Position numbers and translations under genes: made by a program. The notes beneath the pieces are model-generated. The model saw only the letters and a list, made by a program, of their open reading frames with translations. It was not told the origin of the DNA and searched no databases. This document shows positions 61,119 to 64,000 of a DNA stretch of 64,000 bases, in pieces; positions within the stretch are counted from its first letter, which is position 1; each line of letters begins with the position of its first letter. Location: contig OZ244969.1 in the NCBI GenBank assembly GCA_965222725.1, positions 3,534,001 to 3,598,000 of the forward strand. Reading direction: 5' to 3'. Source of the DNA: GCA-2748575 sp965222725 (GTDB lineage: Bacteria; Pseudomonadota; Gammaproteobacteria; Pseudomonadales; Ketobacteraceae).

Positions 61119-62807
61119 CTAGTGCTCCATACAGGCCAGTACCAGTGCCCAGAATTCGGAAAAGTCACTCACTACCACATCGGGTTTATGGGGGTGGGAC
61201 TCGGTACCGGGAAAGATTTTTTCCAGCCAGGGCAAATCCCACTGGGCGCCGTTGAAGAAGACGGCGGTCTGATTTGCCTGCTGTGCTGCGATAATATCGG
61301 TTGTGCTGTCCCCAACATACCAGACATCCTTGGCGGATTCGAACCCCAGGTTTTTTGCCGCCAGCAGTAACTGGTCCGGATTGGGCTTGCGCACTACCGT
61401 ATCATCACCACAAATATTGGTGTCGAACAGTTCGGTCCAGCCGGTGGTTTCCACGGCCTTTAATTCGTGCTCAAAAAATTCCCGGTCCCGGTTGGTAATC
61501 ACGCCCACCTGCAGGTTCAGCGCCCGCAGGCCGATCAGCATATTTTTTACCTGGGGTTCAAACGGCAGCACGGTACCGTAATGATTGCGGTAATGATGAT
61601 TAAAAATCTTGTGGGCAATTTTCTTGGCTTCTTCATCCTTGCCAAAAAGCACTTCAAAAATATCGGTGCGGGAGATTTTCCGGTCGGCTTTGATTTTGGG
61701 GTGCAACTGGGAATAACTCTGTACATATTCCACCAGTCGCGCATCTTCCACTGATTTGCATTCTTCCGGTTCCACCATCCGGTCCAGCAAGCCCTTGTCC
61801 TTTAGCTCCGGCAACATGTCGTCCACGGCGTGGTACATGGCGTCCAGGGTGTCTACCAGGGTGGCATGCCAGTCAAACAGTATGGCCTTGGGTGGCGCCA
61901 GTTTGGCGACCGATGGGTGCCAGTCCGGTTCAATATGTTGTGCCGGTGGTTGCGGCGGGGGAAAGGGGGGTGGGCGAACATGTTCCAGGGAAATCTTGAA
62001 GGTTTTCGGGGCTTCGGATTCAACCGCTTCCAGCAGGTCCATCAGTTCATCAAAGTTGTTGATAATGGCGTCCGGGTATTCTTCCTCGGCATGGTGGAAC
62101 AACTGGTCAAGGTAAGCCCGGTCCCAGCAGGCACCGTTATAAAAAACCGAAGTCACCCCGGCGTTTTTGGCCGTAACAATATCCAGACGGCTGTCGCCCA
62201 CATACCAGATATTGGTCGCAGGCTTTTTCTGAAGGCTTTCCAGGGCGGCGTTGATCACTTCCGGATGCGGTTTGTAATGGGTAATGTCACCGGCGCAGGC
62301 GGTGGTGCTGATCAAGGGCGCCCATTCACCGTCGTCCACTATCTGCAATTCGTGATCCAGAAACTCCCGGCTGCGATTGGTGGCAATACCCAATGTCAGT
62401 CCCAGGTTTTTCATGGCGCTCAGGTACTCACCAACCCCTTCCTGAAAGGGATGCACTTTGCCGAAATAGCGGCGATAACATTCGTTATAGGCTTTGTGGG
62501 CAATGGCTTTGGCCGCCACATTGTCGCCGAAGATGGCATTGAAAATATCGGTGCGGGATACTCGCCGCTCTGCCAGGATTTTGGGGTGCAGGCGGCGGAA
62601 AATACGAATGTAGCGAACCAGTTTGACATCGTCTTTGGTGCGGCACTGCTTTTCCGGCAGCAGCTGATCCACCAGGCCCAGATCCTCCAGCTGTGGCAGC
62701 ATTTCTTCCATGGCTTCGAACATGGCATCGTGGGTATCCACCAGGGTACCGTGCCAGTCAAACAGAATCACATCCGGTGTGGGCAGGAGGGGAACGCGTG
62801 AATGCAT
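61119..62807 (-). CDS. tandem HAD-like hydrolase with Asp-Trp-His motif I
   Basis: This 562-residue protein contains two complete HAD-fold halves joined by a Pro-rich linker (HVRPPPFPPPQPPAQH, about 275-290). Each half starts with FDWHGTLVDT or FDWHATLVDT, that is D17-W-H19 and D312-W-H314 where HAD phosphatases have DxD. The nucleophile Asp is kept but the general acid/base Asp is His in both halves. Motif II (GIATNRSREF; GVITNRDREF) and motif IV (WYVGDSRLDIVTA; WYVGDSTTDIIAA) are present. It probably forms an internal dimer with altered catalysis or specificity. The ATG at 62807 follows GAGG. The DUF815 ATPase gene begins 3 bp downstream. Confidence 0.9.
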   Translation of the reverse strand: MHSRVPLLPTPDVILFDWHGTLVDTHDAMFEAMEEMLPQLEDLGLVDQLLPEKQCRTKDDVKLVRYIRIFRRLHPKILAERRVSRTDIFNAIFGDNVAAKAIAHKAYNECYRRYFGKVHPFQEGVGEYLSAMKNLGLTLGIATNRSREFLDHELQIVDDGEWAPLISTTACAGDITHYKPHPEVINAALESLQKKPATNIWYVGDSRLDIVTAKNAGVTSVFYNGACWDRAYLDQLFHHAEEEYPDAIINNFDELMDLLEAVESEAPKTFKISLEHVRPPPFPPPQPPAQHIEPDWHPSVAKLAPPKAILFDWHATLVDTLDAMYHAVDDMLPELKDKGLLDRMVEPEECKSVEDARLVEYVQSYSQLHPKIKADRKISRTDIFEVLFGKDEEAKKIAHKIFNHHYRNHYGTVLPFEPQVKNMLIGLRALNLQVGVITNRDREFFEHELKAVETTGWTELFDTNICGDDTVVRKPNPDQLLLAAKNLGFESAKDVWYVGDSTTDIIAAQQANQTAVFFNGAQWDLPWLEKIFPGTESHPHKPDVVVSDFSEFWALVLACMEH

Positions 62808-62869
62808 GGGTTGCACCTCATTGGGCTGTTTACACGGGCGTCATACACGGTCGTCAGATGACATGGGCG

Positions 62870-64000
62870 TCAGAGAAATTGCCTGAATTCAAGCCGCCAT
62901 TCTGAAAAATACTCGTCCTCTATCTTACGCCGCAGAAAGCTGCCCATCCATTGTTTGTTCGGGCCAAGGCGAAAGCCCTGCTGGATGGAAAATTCCCAGG
63001 TGTCCGCTTCGGTGCCTTCCATAAAATGTTCGTGGTCCAACTGGATCAGGGTTTGTGATTTGCTGCGTTGCCTTACCCAGCCCAGTTGCAATCCCGGTCC
63101 CGCAGCATAGCCCTTGTGAAGATCCCGATGAGCCTGCAGGCTGCCTTGCAGATAACCAAATGCCAGTCCATCTAGAAACTTCGTTGCCACACCTGCTCCG
63201 CCTTTCAGATAGGAGGCAAGGGGGCGCTGTTCCGCCAGTTCGGTTCGCTGTGCGCCCACTGACACTTTCCATGAAATGGGTTGAAAAAACTCATCCCGCG
63301 GGGAGAGTGAATTGATATCGATCAGGGTCAGTTCTTCCAGGTCCAGTTCGTTGTCTTCCGTCCAGTAACGCAGGCGTGCCGATAAAAAGCGCAGCTGCGA
63401 GCCCTCCGGGTAGCCGTCGGGAATATCGGTCAGATCATGATAGGCAGGGCGGATGTCCAGTTCGACAAAATCATTGTCCTCCACCTGCCCGATGCGGGCA
63501 CCGATGCGCACCGTATCGTGGCCCTGGTCATCTCTCACTGGCGGCGGACTGGGTGGCGTCATGGCAGGCTGCTGGCCAAGGCTGGCGCGGGCCATCAGTA
63601 AACGGTGTGATAATCTGGCGGTTTCTTCCCGGCTGCGTTCGGCTTTTACCGTATCGTAGCGGGTGTATTCATAGCTGGTGTCCAGGATGGCAGCCTTGCG
63701 GGCGTCCTTGTCGATGCCGGACAATGCCGCTTCAACAGGCTTGCCGTCGCGTACAATGGCCAGTACCGCATCCAGTTCATTGCGGGTAAGCTGTTTGAGT
63801 TGCGACTGGATAATACTGGAGGTGGAGGGCCGGAAGCGCACAGATTTAACCAGATCTTTTTCCACTACCCAGCGAACCGTATCCGATGGAATGGCCTGAT
63901 AGGATACATCACTGATTAATCCGGTACCGGGCCTTGCCACGTCCATTAATGTCAGCAACCGGTACGCGCAGTTCTCATCAAAGAAATAGTAATCGAAATT
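62870..64000 (-). CDS. DUF4105/Lnb-type periplasmic protein, 3' part
   Basis: This is the C-terminal 376 codons of a gene whose start lies beyond the window; the frame runs open through 64000. The sequence begins NFDYYFFDENCAYRLLTLMD, the stretch around the conserved Cys of DUF4105 (Lnb N-terminal periplasmic domain) proteins. The remainder is rich in beta-strand-like segments and ends WRLEFRQFL, suggesting a barrel-like outer-membrane ending (DUF7840 type). I infer an envelope location. It precedes the tandem HAD gene in the same direction with a 62-bp gap. Confidence 0.8.
   Translation of the reverse strand, partial: NFDYYFFDENCAYRLLTLMDVARPGTGLISDVSYQAIPSDTVRWVVEKDLVKSVRFRPSTSSIIQSQLKQLTRNELDAVLAIVRDGKPVEAALSGIDKDARKAAILDTSYEYTRYDTVKAERSREETARLSHRLLMARASLGQQPAMTPPSPPPVRDDQGHDTVRIGARIGQVEDNDFVELDIRPAYHDLTDIPDGYPEGSQLRFLSARLRYWTEDNELDLEELTLIDINSLSPRDEFFQPISWKVSVGAQRTELAEQRPLASYLKGGAGVATKFLDGLAFGYLQGSLQAHRDLHKGYAAGPGLQLGWVRQRSKSQTLIQLDHEHFMEGTEADTWEFSIQQGFRLGPNKQWMGSFLRRKIEDEYFSEWRLEFRQFL

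Overview
The window comes from a gammaproteobacterium. The evidence is a thiolase/FadJ-type beta-oxidation pair, LonA, a PhoPQ-like pair, RimB/RimK, a CzcCBA pump and NhaD. Many redox enzymes for lipid-like substrates (two SDRs, a flavin monooxygenase, a Rieske oxygenase, a P450, an HsaA-like flavin hydroxylase) suggest a lipid- or hydrocarbon-degrading, probably marine, relative of the Spongiibacteraceae, Ketobacter or Alcanivorax. That placement is inference. I saw no rRNA, tRNA, insertion sequence, prophage or CRISPR array.

Layout. 1-2336: end of a thiolase gene and a complete multifunctional beta-oxidation protein. 2505-8891: an HD-GYP response regulator, a membrane/TPR protein, an AmmeMemoRadiSam radical SAM enzyme, a metallo-beta-lactamase-fold protein with a histone-like Lys/Ala tail, and an SDR. 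9228-13770: a lipoprotein, acylphosphatase, an HSDL2-like SDR and a membrane-anchored beta-helix protein. 13810-16206: lon, with a candidate sigma-32 promoter.

25722 down to 16332 (minus strand) is the most striking part: ten tightly packed, mostly overlapping genes. In transcription order they encode a DUF523/DUF1722 protein, photolyase, a fatty acid desaturase, a FAD oxidoreductase, a DUF1365 protein, a Cfa-type methyltransferase, a DUF2878 membrane protein, an exported protein, a small membrane protein and a MerR/B12-binding regulator carrying the CarH/LitR light-sensing signature Wx9EH. The promoter has a -35 TTGACA, an 18-bp spacer, a -10 TATTTT and three phased TTGTC-type repeats. I read this as a light-induced photoprotection regulon joining DNA repair to membrane fatty-acid modification.

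26114-32938: a glycine-zipper envelope protein, a PepSY-like protein with a PhoP/PhoQ-like pair, a 7TM-DISM hybrid kinase and a DUF445 protein. 33100-36805: two small exported proteins, and an AraC regulator divergent from a Baeyer-Villiger-type monooxygenase. 36979-44353: a czcICBA-like metal efflux operon whose CzcA carries a four-copy HQNxx repeat, and nhaD behind a leader that can fold as a three-way junction. 44780-50352: a short unknown, a DUF4334 protein, an esterase, a condensation-domain acyltransferase, a 34-residue ORF and a RimB-RimK fusion. 50465-58909: an M48 lipoprotein protease, then a four-gene oxygenase cassette (KshA-like, HsaA-like, NTF2-like, P450) behind a 20-bp dyad, and a lipoprotein joining a ricin-like region to a metzincin protease. 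59046-64000: NnrU, a methyltransferase, a DUF815 ATPase, a tandem HAD protein with His in place of the second motif-I Asp, and a truncated DUF4105-type gene.
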